Origin: Bacteroidia bacterium
Lineage (GTDB): Bacteria; Bacteroidota; Ignavibacteria; SZUA-365
DNA: 64,000 bases
Reading direction: 5' to 3'
NCBI GenBank assembly: GCA_027493955.1
Contig: JAOSJT010000001.1
Coordinates: forward strand, 4,326,552 to 4,390,551
This document shows positions 37,969-47,268 of this stretch, piece by piece (the first letter of the stretch is position 1; the number at the start of each line of letters is the position of its first letter). Made by a program: the position numbers and the translations under genes. The notes below the pieces were generated by a model. It did no database searches, was not told the origin of the DNA, and saw only the letters and a list, made by a program, of their open reading frames with translations.

Positions 37969-39957
37969 ATGCAAGGCAGAAATGGAAGCATCAGAATGTC
38001 GCGATTCGTGTTGCGGGCTTTGCTCGGATCGATTATGATCTGTTCGACAGCGTATGCGCAGCCAACGCTGAATTTCAAACGCGTGATAGTGAACTGGCCG
38101 ACGATCGAGCTGTACTTCTCGGTCGCCTGCGACGGAAGTCCGGCGTACACCATGACGCAGCAGCATTTCCGCGTTTACGAGGAGGGCTCTGAGATACAGG
38201 ACTTTACGCTCTGGTGCCCCGATCCGACGGATCGTTGTGCCGTGTCCGTGGCGATGGTCATGGATGCATCCGCTTCGATGAGTGCAACGTGGAGGCCGAG
38301 CGTAAAGACCGCAGGTCATGCGTTTGTAGACCTGCTGGATGGTGTCGTTGATGAGGCTGCCATCGTGTTTTTCAATCAAACAGTGGAAGTCCGGCAGCAA
38401 ATGACGACGAACAAACCGATGCTGCACTCGGCGGTAGACGCATTGTACGCCTCCGGCATCGCTGCTTCAATGGATGGCATACATGCGGGAGTGCTTGAGG
38501 TGATAAACAGGGGAGTGAATCCCTGCCGTGCCGTTATCGCGCTGACTGATGGTTATGAACGGATTTCGACGCATACCGCGGCGGAGATAATCGATCTGGC
38601 GAATCGTCATCGCATCAAGGTGTTCGCCATCGGTTATGGTAACGATATCAACAGACAGCTACTCCAGACGATAGCGCTGCAAACGGGTGGCAGGTACTAC
38701 GAGACACCGACCGTCGGACAGCTTGCGGCGATCTACCTTGAAATCTCGACGATACTGTTTCAGCAGTTTCAGGAATGTCTTATCACGTATCAGGGGCAGT
38801 GCGCCGACAGCAGCAGTAGGACAGTGGAGTTGTCGTTACTGAATTTCTGCGGAGGAGACGATGCCGCGAGTAAAGGTTATACAGCGCCCTTGCTCTCGCC
38901 CAGACTCTTCCCGCGCGATTACGTGCCCAACGAACTGGTGTTCGTTGACAGCGCCAACACCTATGTACCAAATCCGTTTTCCGTGCGACTGACCTGCACG
39001 AACCAGAGTGTGGAGGTCGCGACCGATGTGGAGGGGAGCATTATTCTTCCTGATGGTCTGGAGCTTGATCCGCCGGGACAACCGGTGAGAAAGCTGTTCA
39101 CCCCGTCAACAATGAAACAATACACTTCACCCGACCCGATCCCGGAATTGCTCTGGACGGTGCGGTGGACGAGGCGAAACCGGTACGACGTGAATCCGCA
39201 GATCAGGTTCACGGTAACGGGGAAGGACTGTCGCAGTGTGCAGATTGATTCAACCGAGGTCAGGTCTACCATCCCTATAAAGGGGGTGTATCCGAGCTTC
39301 GTCTGCGATGCCTTCGACTTGCCGGATTCCCTTGCGCTCAATGCCGCCGGGACCGATGTGGAGCCGAATCCGTTTACCGTGAGATTCACGATAAAGAACA
39401 AGGGGAATAACGTCGGCCGCATCACACGTCTGTTTATCAGTTTTCCGAGCACAGATGGTTTGTCCCTGGATCCGAGCTCGCCGAACCCGATGAACCAGAC
39501 GATGAATCTTGAGCTGGACAGGGACGAATCGCGGACGTTCGAATGGATGGTCAAGGTGGAGAAGCGTATCACGCGCCGTGTGCCGATGATAACAGTGGTC
39601 GCTCTCGATGACGAGGGGAATGAAATACGCTGCGAGGACCTGCTCCCGATTGCCGGCGTGGGGACGGTCGGCAGCGGAAGCGTCCCCTTGCCCACCGCGA
39701 CGCGTCTGGAACAAAATCGCCCCAATCCCTTCAATCCGACGACGACGATTGAGTATCACCTCGGCGAAGCGGGCGAGTACTCGCTGACGCTGTATGACGC
39801 GTTGGGTCGCATGCTGCGCGTGCTCGACTCCGGATACAAGCCGGCCGGGACGCATAGCTACGTTCTCGATGCGTCGGATCTGCCCAGCGGTGTGTATCTC
39901 TACAAGCTGGAGACGGCTGGGTTCAGCGAGACGAAACGCATGATATTTGCACGCTAG
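37969..39957 (+). CDS. Shortened vWA surface protein with sorting domain
   Basis: 662 aa, intact. Signal peptide (ending STAYAQ), vWA with MIDAS DASASMS and ALTDGYE, then only two Cys/Y-x-P-x-P-F modules (NTYVPNPF, TDVEPNPF) and the NRPNPFNPTTTIEYH sorting tail. These two modules correspond to modules 3 and 4 of the long copies; both cohesin-like domains and modules 1-2 and 5-10 are missing. It is clearly diverged in sequence, so it arose earlier than the A/B homogenisation. GGAG precedes the ATG at good spacing. It is probably exported through the same route and may offer a short version of the same surface function. Confidence 0.88.
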   Translation: MQGRNGSIRMSRFVLRALLGSIMICSTAYAQPTLNFKRVIVNWPTIELYFSVACDGSPAYTMTQQHFRVYEEGSEIQDFTLWCPDPTDRCAVSVAMVMDASASMSATWRPSVKTAGHAFVDLLDGVVDEAAIVFFNQTVEVRQQMTTNKPMLHSAVDALYASGIAASMDGIHAGVLEVINRGVNPCRAVIALTDGYERISTHTAAEIIDLANRHRIKVFAIGYGNDINRQLLQTIALQTGGRYYETPTVGQLAAIYLEISTILFQQFQECLITYQGQCADSSSRTVELSLLNFCGGDDAASKGYTAPLLSPRLFPRDYVPNELVFVDSANTYVPNPFSVRLTCTNQSVEVATDVEGSIILPDGLELDPPGQPVRKLFTPSTMKQYTSPDPIPELLWTVRWTRRNRYDVNPQIRFTVTGKDCRSVQIDSTEVRSTIPIKGVYPSFVCDAFDLPDSLALNAAGTDVEPNPFTVRFTIKNKGNNVGRITRLFISFPSTDGLSLDPSSPNPMNQTMNLELDRDESRTFEWMVKVEKRITRRVPMITVVALDDEGNEIRCEDLLPIAGVGTVGSGSVPLPTATRLEQNRPNPFNPTTTIEYHLGEAGEYSLTLYDALGRMLRVLDSGYKPAGTHSYVLDASDLPSGVYLYKLETAGFSETKRMIFAR

Positions 39958-40017
39958 AATCCGGGAGTCACAACCGGTATCGTTGCAGGGGTCTGCGATC
40001 CAGGCCTGCTATTCTGT

Positions 40018-40505
40018 GGGATGGATACTCGGAGGCGCAGCGGGATCGGAATTACGGTCTTGCACATCCTCTGTCCCGAAGAACATTTTCTGATTTCACC
40101 ACTGCAGCACCTATGACACGGGAAGGAATCACCATTTCCTCCTTGCTGCTGAAGGCTCATTGAATCGCGAAACGAGAACCGTACCCTCTCGTCACTCTGC
40201 GTCTCTGCTTCTCTGCGACCTTGCGTTCCATTCTTCTGAAATCAGCAGGGAATGTAACGCAAAGACGCCAAGGTGCAAAGTCGCTAAAATGGATACTCTC
40301 ACGAGCCCTGTCGTTTCGTGATGTAGGCGGGTCCGCCATGATATCGCCATTGCAACACCCAAATCACAACCGGAATCCTCGTAAGTCATTGAAAACAATG
40401 ACTCACATTTGCATTCCCATAAAGCGTGGCCAAGTCGGGTCTGGGGGATGGATACTCGGAGGCGCAGCGGGATCGGAATTACGGTCTTACACATCCTTTG
40501 TTCCG
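40018..40505. repeat. Pair of 61-bp direct repeats in a 647-nt gap
   Basis: GGGATGGATACTCGGAGGCG and the 40 following bases occur at 40018-40078 and again at about 40445-40505 with three differences. Between them lie low-complexity stretches (CTCTGCGTCTCTGCTTCTC; AACGCAAAGACGCCAAGG) that resemble the blocks at 8717. No gene is supported from 39958 to 40604. Confidence 0.7.
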
Positions 40506-40541
40506 TAGGACATATCATGTGCCTCTGTACTGAGGGGGAAC

Positions 40542-40569
40542 AAAAAACCCCGCGTCATCGCGGGGTTTT
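40542..40569 (-). terminator. Terminator of the DUF3467/TPR operon
   Basis: CCCCGCG (40548-40554), loop TCAT, CGCGGGG (40559-40565), with A and T runs on either side. On the minus strand it ends in six T, 35 nt past the DUF3467 stop. Confidence 0.85.
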
Positions 40570-40604
40570 GATTCGTTCGAATGATTCTCTTGTGAGTAGT
40601 GGCA

Positions 40605-40931
40605 TCAATGCATGACGCCGGTCGGAGGGGTGCCGGTAAACATCTGACCCTGGTCCGCCGCGATGTTGATTTCTCCGAATTTGCGTTCGAATTTGTCGAT
40701 GTTGTCGCGCAGGGCGTTGAGAAGCAACTTCGCATGCACCGGTGTCATGACCACCCTGGCATGGACTTTCGCTTTCGGAATGCCGGGAAGGATGCGGGTG
40801 AAGTCAATCACGAATTCCGCGTTGGAGTGCGTGATGATTGCAAGATTCGAGTAGATGCCTTCGGCTTCCGCTGCGCCGAGCTCGATGTTGACTTGCTGGC
40901 TCTGCATGTCCGGATTGTTGTGATCGCTCAT
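40605..40931 (-). CDS. DUF3467 domain protein
   Basis: A 108-aa small cytoplasmic protein. It matches the DUF3467 pattern (VNIELGAAEAEGIYSNLAII, HSNAEFVIDFTRILPG, KAKVHARVVMTPVHAKLLLN, ALRDNIDKFERKFGEI). The family is widespread in Bacteroidota and Chlorobi and has no assigned biochemical role. GGAG precedes the ATG. It starts 11 nt after the TPR gene, so the two are co-transcribed, and a strong terminator follows. Confidence 0.88.
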   Translation of the reverse strand: MSDHNNPDMQSQQVNIELGAAEAEGIYSNLAIITHSNAEFVIDFTRILPGIPKAKVHARVVMTPVHAKLLLNALRDNIDKFERKFGEINIAADQGQMFTGTPPTGVMH

Positions 40932-40942
40932 GGTGGGCTCCG

Positions 40943-42118
40943 TTATTCCTTGCGCAGTGCGTCGGCCTTCTCATAGGCTTCGGCAGCTTCTTTGGTCATC
41001 CCAACGGATGCGTAAACGCGCCCTGCGAGATCCCAGTTTCCCGCGACCTCTGGTTGCAGTGTGAGAAGCTGCTGGAGATAGGGCACACCCTTGCGGATAA
41101 TTTCCTTGTATTCGTCAGATGCTGTCTCAACGTCCGTGGACTGATTTGCATCACGAACGCTTATACCCCAGCGAAGGTAGGCAACCACCATATTGTACAG
41201 AGCGCTGGAGTTCTTTGCGTCAAGCTGAATTGCACGCCCCAGAAACTTCGTCGCGTCTTCATACTGACTGACTTGCAGCATGGCGGTTCCGGCGGCATAC
41301 TGTGCGCTTCCGTCAGACGCATTCTTTTCCGCATAGTCTTTGAACTTCGTCACGGCTTCCGTCACACGGTCTGCGGCGATATACGCGTTGAGGAGCTCGT
41401 TATTCAGCTCGCTGCTCTCTGGGAATTTGACGACGGCGTCATTGAGCAGGGTGATGACTTCGTTATACTTGGCTTTCGCGCCTTCGGCGTTGCCGGCATT
41501 TTTCAGCTCGTTGCCTTTGAGGGTATGAAGCTGTGCAAGGGCGCTGTACGCGTCGGCATTCGGATTGCGCTTGATCTGCTCGTTGAGGGGTGCCAGGGCG
41601 TCATCGGCTTTTCCCGCGCCCATGAGAGCGAACGCGTGGTAAATGTAGGCGTTGTGCCGTGCGGAGCTGTCCGGTTCGAGCAGGGTCGCCGCTTTGAAGG
41701 CGTCAGCCGCTTCGAGATACAGCTTTTCGTCCTTCCGTATCTGTGCGCGCTTGAGAGAGTTTGCGCCGTGGTTGAAGGCCTGGCCCCAGAAGTAGTAGGA
41801 ATTCTGGTCAATGTCAGTGGTTTTACCGAACTGACGCGCCTTTTGCCAGGATTGCTGGAGGGCCATGTATTGCTTTTTCTCGCCCTGAATGATGCCCAGC
41901 CAGTACCAGCCTTCGGCACTGTTCGGTTTCTCCGTCACTTCTTTCTGGAATGCCGCAAGGGCCTGATCGAGCTTTTCTTCGCTTTTATTCGATTGATACT
42001 GCTGATAGTACAGCTTGCCGCTGGTGACATTCGGTGATGAACACTGGAAACCCATGGTGGTGAATGCGATTACGATGATCGCAAACAATACGACCATGGG
42101 GGAATAACGGTGCTTCAT
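40943..42118 (-). CDS. TPR-repeat envelope protein
   Basis: A 391-aa protein with an N-terminal hydrophobic signal (MVVLFAIIVIAFTTMGFQC; the Cys could be an atypical lipobox) and several TPR units (AEGWYWLGIIQGEKKQY, AYIYHAFALMGAGKADDAL, AQYAAGTAMLQVSQYEDAT, WDLAGRVYASVGMTKEAAEA). TPR arrays mediate protein contacts, here probably at the inner face of the outer membrane. The frame stays open into the upstream tandem repeat, but the ATG at 42118 has GAGGA at good spacing and begins the signal peptide. DUF3467 follows in the same operon. Confidence 0.82.
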   Translation of the reverse strand: MKHRYSPMVVLFAIIVIAFTTMGFQCSSPNVTSGKLYYQQYQSNKSEEKLDQALAAFQKEVTEKPNSAEGWYWLGIIQGEKKQYMALQQSWQKARQFGKTTDIDQNSYYFWGQAFNHGANSLKRAQIRKDEKLYLEAADAFKAATLLEPDSSARHNAYIYHAFALMGAGKADDALAPLNEQIKRNPNADAYSALAQLHTLKGNELKNAGNAEGAKAKYNEVITLLNDAVVKFPESSELNNELLNAYIAADRVTEAVTKFKDYAEKNASDGSAQYAAGTAMLQVSQYEDATKFLGRAIQLDAKNSSALYNMVVAYLRWGISVRDANQSTDVETASDEYKEIIRKGVPYLQQLLTLQPEVAGNWDLAGRVYASVGMTKEAAEAYEKADALRKE

Positions 42119-42246
42119 GGTATCCTCATGTGGTAGATCTTTGGAAGAGCTGTTCCTCCGGACATTCTCAAAGTTACCGATTCGCTCCGGTAAAGGCAAG
42201 GGAATTACCATTGCAGGCGCCTGAAACCCATTGCATGACAGATACT

Positions 42247-42740
42247 CCGCCTCAATCCGTGACATCCGCGTACCCCATCCGCAGATTGGGCGATACATGA
42301 ATCGCCCAATTCTGGAAGCAGCGGCGGCGCCCGGCGTTTTCTTCGATAAAAGCGCCGCGAAAATCCGCCTCAATCCGTGACATCCGCGTACCCCATCCGC
42401 AGATTGGGCGATACATGAATCGCCCATTTTGGAAGCAGCGGCTGCGCCCGGCGTTTCCTTCGAGTAAAGCGCCGCGAAAATCCGCCTCAATCCGTGACAT
42501 CCGCGTACCCCATCTGCAGATTGGGCGATACATGAATCGCCCAATTCTGGAAACAGCGGCTGCGCCCGGCGTTTCCTTCGAGTAAAGCGCCGCGAAAATC
42601 CGCCTCAATCCGTGACATCCGCGTACCCCATCCGCAGATTGGGCGATACATGAATCGCCCTATTCTGGAAGCAGCGGCGGCGCCCGGCGTTTCCTTCGAG
42701 TAAAGCGCCGCGAAAATCCGCTTTAATCCGTCTGATCCCC
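42247..42740. repeat. 118-bp tandem repeat, four units plus a partial one
   Basis: Units start at 42247, 42365, 42482 and 42600 and fade at 42718. Each contains two hairpins: ATTGGGCGAT-ACATGA-ATCGCCCAAT, a 10-bp stem, and GCGGCGC ... GCGCCGC around a T/A-rich loop. Units differ at a few bases only. The array fills the gap between the divergent TPR and rel genes. The open frames through it arise because the unit length is close to a multiple of three; there is no start or codon bias. Confidence 0.9.
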
Positions 42741-42867
42741 GCTCCAATCCTGCAAACTTGCATCGAATATTCGGTCCAAGTGTACGGTACGTGCGCGCGC
42801 TGCGTGTACGGGATTTCTACCCTTGTTTTCTGCACTCCATCGTCTATATTACAGGATTAGGTGCGCA

Positions 42868-45150
42868 ATGAAAATCTCCGATGATGGGAAGCGACGCAGC
42901 ATCCTGGGGATCCTTCAAAAGACCCGGGCCGGGACCTCGCCCGCTTCGCAACAACAAAAACTCGATGCCCTCCTCACCATCTGCCGGAGCAACCTTGCTT
43001 CCGTAGACGAGGAGTTGATCGCGCGCGCTTTCCACTTCATGCATCAGGCGCATAAGGACCACCGCCGGAAATCCGGAGAGCCCTACGCGACCCACCCCTA
43101 CGCGGTGGCCATGATTGTCGCTCAGGAAATCCCCCTCGACGATGTCTCCGTCGCCGCAGCGCTGCTGCATGATGTCCTCGAGGATTGCGAGGAGTACAGC
43201 TATACCGACCTGCTCCACGAGTTCGGCCAAACCATAGCGGATATCGTCGAAGGGGTCACGAAAATCTCCTCAATTCTTGTCAGCATGGAAATCAGCAAGG
43301 CGGAAAACTACCGCAAATTGATGGTATCCATGGTCAACGATATTCGCGTTATTCTCGTCAAATTCGCGGACCGCCTGCACAACATGCGCACACTCGAGTT
43401 CGTCAGCGAGAGCAAACAGGAACGCATCGCGCGTGAAACGCTCGAGGTGTATGCGCCGCTCGCACATCGTTTCGGACTCGGACGAATCAAATGGGAACTC
43501 GAAGACCTCGGTCTGAAACACCTGCATCCCGAGGAGTATCGGCGGCTGAAACATCAGATCGCGGAAAAACGTCGCGACAGAGAAGACTACATCGACCGCT
43601 TCAGCAAACCACTCAAGGCGGAACTGCAGAAAGCGCATCTCAACTTCGAAATCAGTGGTCGGCCGAAGCACATGTACAGCATCTATAAGAAGATGGTCGA
43701 TCGGAATAAAACCTTCGACGAGATCTACGACCTCTTCGCCGTTCGCATCATCCTCGATACCGAAGAGGATAAGGATTGCTACATGGCATACGCCATCGTC
43801 TGCGAAGTGTATATGCCCATCCCGGAACGGTATAAGAATTACATCGCCCTCCCGAAGCAGAACGGGTACAAGTCCATTCACACCACTGTCCTCGGTCCCG
43901 ACGGGAAAATGGTGGAAGTGCAGATCCGTACACGCGCCATGCACGAAATTGCGGAGAAAGGAATCGCGGCGCACTGGGCCTATAAGGAGAGCACGCAAAG
44001 CAAGGGCAGCCCGTTCGAGAATTGGGTGCGTTGGGTGCGGGAAGTCCTCGAAAGTCCGCAATCTGCGGCAGGAGATGAGGAAGACGCACGACAGCTGCTG
44101 GACAATTTCAAACGCAACCTGTATTTGGATGAAATTGTCGTCTTTACCCCGAAAGGTGATCTCATCGTGCTTCCCAACGGCTCCACACCGGTGGATTTCG
44201 CTTTCGAAATCCATTCCGAAGTTGGGCTGCATACCATCGGCGCGAAAGTCAACGGACGTATCGTCCCGCTCAGCCGAAAACTGCACAGCGGCGATCAGGT
44301 GGAAGTCATAACCTCCCGCTCGCAGTGTATCAGCGCGGATTGGGAGCAGAGCGTGGTGACGCATAAAGCGAAGGTGGCCATCCGCCGTTTTGTCAACGAA
44401 CAGACAAAACAAGTGCTGCAAAAAGGCAGGGAGAAATGGGAACGCAAGGCGAAAAAGCTCAAGCTACCGCTCGATGAAACACCGCTGCTCAAAGCGGCGC
44501 GCATTCTGAAATATCCCGGTCTTTCGCGCATGCTCGTGGCGCTGGCGAAGGATGAAATCACCGTTGACGAAATAGCCGAGGCCTGCCTCGCGGCGGAAGA
44601 AAAAGAACCCGAAACTATCCTGCCCGTGCGCGACCAGCAGCAAGTGTTCGATGAGTTTGCCGATGCGGCACGCAGCGAACAAGGCGTGATGATACAGGGC
44701 GAAATCTCCAATATCGAATTCGATTTCGCTCGCTGTTGCAGTCCGTTGCCGGGCGACGACATCATCGGTTTCGTCACCCTCGGGCATGGCATCAAAATCC
44801 ATCGCCGCTCGTGCAAGAACATTCAGCGCCTCATGCACGCCGATGACGCGTCTCCCATGCGCGAGCGCCTGATCGATATCAGTTGGCCCGAGAACGCGGA
44901 TCTGCATTATCTCGGCGGCATCAAAGTCACGGGCGAGGATCGTCCGGGTATTCTGAACGAGATCGCGCTTGCGGTCACCAGCTATCAGAACACCAATATC
45001 CGCAGCGTCAACATTGAGACGGACAAATCGTTCTTCTACGGATCCATCCTCGTCACCGTGCGTAGTCTCGACCATCTCGAGCGTCTGATCGAACGGCTCA
45101 AACGAGTAAAGGGCATCGCTTCAGCGGAACGCTACGTGGAAATGTCCTGA
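42868..45150 (+). CDS. rel: Bifunctional (p)ppGpp synthetase/hydrolase (RelA/SpoT)
   Basis: 760 aa, full length. HD hydrolase domain (KDHRRKSGEPYATHPYAVA, LLHDVLEDCEEY), synthetase domain (GYKSIHTTVLGPDGKMVEVQ, IAAHWAYKE), TGS (VVFTPKGDLIVLPNGSTPVD), zinc-finger-like region (FARCCSPLPGDDIIGFVTLG) and C-terminal ACT (VTGEDRPGILNEIALAV). Both active sites look intact, so it should make and degrade the stringent-response alarmone. The ATG at 42868 follows AGGTG; the frame's extra 15 codons upstream are not needed. ruvX follows after 67 nt. Confidence 0.96.
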   Translation: MKISDDGKRRSILGILQKTRAGTSPASQQQKLDALLTICRSNLASVDEELIARAFHFMHQAHKDHRRKSGEPYATHPYAVAMIVAQEIPLDDVSVAAALLHDVLEDCEEYSYTDLLHEFGQTIADIVEGVTKISSILVSMEISKAENYRKLMVSMVNDIRVILVKFADRLHNMRTLEFVSESKQERIARETLEVYAPLAHRFGLGRIKWELEDLGLKHLHPEEYRRLKHQIAEKRRDREDYIDRFSKPLKAELQKAHLNFEISGRPKHMYSIYKKMVDRNKTFDEIYDLFAVRIILDTEEDKDCYMAYAIVCEVYMPIPERYKNYIALPKQNGYKSIHTTVLGPDGKMVEVQIRTRAMHEIAEKGIAAHWAYKESTQSKGSPFENWVRWVREVLESPQSAAGDEEDARQLLDNFKRNLYLDEIVVFTPKGDLIVLPNGSTPVDFAFEIHSEVGLHTIGAKVNGRIVPLSRKLHSGDQVEVITSRSQCISADWEQSVVTHKAKVAIRRFVNEQTKQVLQKGREKWERKAKKLKLPLDETPLLKAARILKYPGLSRMLVALAKDEITVDEIAEACLAAEEKEPETILPVRDQQQVFDEFADAARSEQGVMIQGEISNIEFDFARCCSPLPGDDIIGFVTLGHGIKIHRRSCKNIQRLMHADDASPMRERLIDISWPENADLHYLGGIKVTGEDRPGILNEIALAVTSYQNTNIRSVNIETDKSFFYGSILVTVRSLDHLERLIERLKRVKGIASAERYVEMS

Positions 45151-45217
45151 AACACATCCCTGTCACGCAGTGCGCCCCGTATACGGTGCGCATGCACAGC
45201 ATCACGGTGCAAGCGCT

Positions 45218-45631
45218 ATGAACGGACGAACTCTCGCAATTGATTTCGGTGAGCGGCGCATCGGGCTGGCGCTGTCCGATGAAATGGGCATTATCGCCTC
45301 GGGAATCGGCACAATCCCGAACGATGACCAGACGCTTCCCGCTCTCGCCGCCATGGCGAAGGAACGCGGCGTGCAGCGCATCATCGTCGGACTTCCGCTC
45401 ACGCTCTCCGGTGAACGCGGCTCCTCCGTCACAATGGTCGAAACGTTTGTCGCAGCCCTGCGTTCACTGCTGCCACTGCCGGTGACACTGGTGGACGAGC
45501 GCTTCACCTCCTCGCTCGCCGAGCAGGCCATACGCGACATGGGTGTAGGCCGGAAAAAGCGCCGCGAGAAAGGGAAGGTGGATGAAATCGCCGCGGTGAT
45601 CCTGCTCCAGGGTTATCTGGACAGCCAGTGA
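45218..45631 (+). CDS. ruvX: YqgF/RuvX-family putative Holliday junction resolvase / pre-16S rRNA nuclease
   Basis: A 137-aa RNase H-fold protein. It begins TLAIDFGERRIGLALSDE (catalytic Asp in AIDFG), then IIVGLPLTLSGERG, the second acidic position in LVDERFTSSLAEQ and DEIAAVILLQGYL at the end. The family (E. coli YqgF) is linked to pre-16S rRNA 5'-end processing. The ATG at 45218 fits the family start; the frame continues 16 codons upstream without a better site. Confidence 0.93.
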   Translation: MNGRTLAIDFGERRIGLALSDEMGIIASGIGTIPNDDQTLPALAAMAKERGVQRIIVGLPLTLSGERGSSVTMVETFVAALRSLLPLPVTLVDERFTSSLAEQAIRDMGVGRKKRREKGKVDEIAAVILLQGYLDSQ

Positions 45632-45650
45632 GAGACGATACAAACGAAAC

Positions 45651-45671
45651 GAGCCGCCAGAAAGGCGGCTC
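45651..45671. terminator. Hairpin between convergent ruvX and PD40 genes
   Basis: GAGCCGCC-AGAAA-GGCGGCTC, an 8-bp perfect stem placed about 20 nt from each stop codon. T-runs are absent, so strength is uncertain. Confidence 0.55.
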
Positions 45672-45694
45672 GCTGCAATACGCATGTGATGGCA

Positions 45695-46771
45695 TCAGTC
45701 CATCCAGTCGGCAATGAAGACGTTCGTATCTCCCGCCTTTTTGTTGTTTCTGTTCGAACAGAAAATCAGCTTTTTCCCGTCGCGTGTGAACATCGGGAAA
45801 CCATCGAATTCACCGAAATAGGTGACGCGCTTCAAACCGGTACCATCGACATTGATGATGTACAGATCGAAATTCCGTGGATTCCCGGCATCCATATTGG
45901 AGCTGAAAATGATGCGTTTCCCGTCGGGATGCATGAACGGTCCGAAGTTGGCTTTGCCGTTGTTGGTCACTTGCGTTATCCCGCTGCCGTCGGCGTTCAT
46001 TATATAAATCTCCAGATTTCCCGGGCGCACCAGATGCTCGGACACAAGCTCCTGATACGAGGCAAGCTCCTCCTTTGTCTTCGGTCGGCTGGCCCGGAAC
46101 ACGATTTTCTCTCCGTCAGGTGAGAAAAAGGGGCCGCCGTCGTAGCCCTTGGCATTGGTGAGGCGGCGGACGTCGCTGCCGTCGATATTCATGGTGTAGA
46201 TTTCGGGATCGCCGTCTTTCGTCGAAGTAAAGACGATTTTATCGCCCTTCGGCGACACCGTCGCTTCGGCGTCGTACCCCTCGGAGGCGAAGAGTTTCCT
46301 GAGTCCGGTACCATCCTTACGTACGACATAGATGTCGAACTCGGGGTAGAGCTTCCACACATACCCTTTGCTTCTGTCCGGATCGGAGAGACAGCCGGGA
46401 TCGTGTGCTTCCGTCGAGGAGAAAAGGATGTGCTCACCATCGGCCAGCCAGTAGGAGCATGTGGTTCGTCCCTTGCCGGAGCTGAGCATTTTCACGCCGC
46501 TGCCGTCTATTCCCATGGTGAAAATCTGATCGCAGCCCATATCGCCCGTACGGGCCTGGAAGGTCAGCATTTTCTCATCGAAGGAAAGGTACGCCTCGGC
46601 GTTCTCTCCGTCGAACGTCAGCTGTCGGATGTTGGCAATGAGTTCCTCGCCATCGAGTCGGAGCGAGTCCGCAGCCGACGCGCTGCTATCCTGGTGCTTG
46701 TCGGAATCCTGTTTGGCGCATCCGACGAACATGGCCACGGCAAGCGCGGCCAGACAAATGTATCTGCACAC
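45695..46771 (-). CDS. PD40/TolB-like propeller lipoprotein
   Basis: 358 aa, GTG start with AGGA upstream. Lipoprotein signal ending VGC (MFVGCAK). The body is a beta-propeller of PD40 blades: DEKMLTFQAR, DGEHILFSSTEA, SPKGDKIVFTSTKDGDPEIY, SPDGEKIVFRASRP, HPDGKRIIFSSNMDAGN, RDGKKLIFCSNRN. It probably works at the periplasmic side of the outer membrane as a binding platform. It is the last gene of a minus-strand operon (sigma factor, small protein, universal stress protein, this gene). Confidence 0.87.
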   Translation of the reverse strand: MCRYICLAALAVAMFVGCAKQDSDKHQDSSASAADSLRLDGEELIANIRQLTFDGENAEAYLSFDEKMLTFQARTGDMGCDQIFTMGIDGSGVKMLSSGKGRTTCSYWLADGEHILFSSTEAHDPGCLSDPDRSKGYVWKLYPEFDIYVVRKDGTGLRKLFASEGYDAEATVSPKGDKIVFTSTKDGDPEIYTMNIDGSDVRRLTNAKGYDGGPFFSPDGEKIVFRASRPKTKEELASYQELVSEHLVRPGNLEIYIMNADGSGITQVTNNGKANFGPFMHPDGKRIIFSSNMDAGNPRNFDLYIINVDGTGLKRVTYFGEFDGFPMFTRDGKKLIFCSNRNNKKAGDTNVFIADWMD

Positions 46772-46811
46772 GATAATTGTTCCTTGTGATGGTACTGTGG
46801 GACAGGAGCGT

Positions 46812-47264
46812 TCAGTCCGCGGCTCCGGCGCGGCAGGTGATCACCGGTATCGCGGCGGAACGAACGATTCTCTGCGCGATCGATCCGATGAATAAATGTT
46901 CGAGTCCGCTTCGGGCGTTGGTCGCAATCACGATGGCATCGGCCTGAATTCCGGCGGCGCAATCGAGAATTTCCTCGGCAACGTCGCCTTTCCGGAGTTC
47001 GTGCGTTACCGGTACGGTCACCGGCACGGACTGCAGCAGTTCATCGAACTTCGCCTCAAGTTCCCGACGAATGCCGGCCTCCACAACGTCCTCCGTCAGC
47101 TCGAACGTGCGCATGGACAAAACGGAAAAAACATCCTGATACACATGCAGGAGATGCAGTGAGGCGTTGTACCGCTTTGCCAGATTGGCGGCGAGATGCA
47201 GGGACGTCCCTGCGGCGAGGGAAAAGTCGATAGGGACAAGGATGGTGCGAAGAGTGTCGAACAC
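46812..47264 (-). CDS. Universal stress protein (UspA family)
   Basis: A 150-aa single Usp domain: TILVPIDFSLAAGTSLHLAA at the start, HLLHVYQ, ADAIVIATNARSGLEHLFIG and SIAQRIVRSAAIPVI at the end. The end carries the ATP-binding G-rich loop region. Cytoplasmic stress protein. It starts 4 nt after the stop of the small protein and lies 40 nt before the PD40 gene, inside the sigma-factor operon, which suggests stress-linked control. Confidence 0.9.
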   Translation of the reverse strand: MFDTLRTILVPIDFSLAAGTSLHLAANLAKRYNASLHLLHVYQDVFSVLSMRTFELTEDVVEAGIRRELEAKFDELLQSVPVTVPVTHELRKGDVAEEILDCAAGIQADAIVIATNARSGLEHLFIGSIAQRIVRSAAIPVITCRAGAAD

Positions 47265-47268
47265 GATA

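Noticed and set aside
42247-42740. CRISPR array
   Set aside because: The whole 118-bp unit is repeated, with no variable spacers and no cas genes.
42252-42835. Overlapping minus-strand frames in the 118-bp repeat
   Set aside because: Products of the tandem units; they extend the TPR frame upstream but its real start with a ribosome binding site and signal peptide is at 42118.
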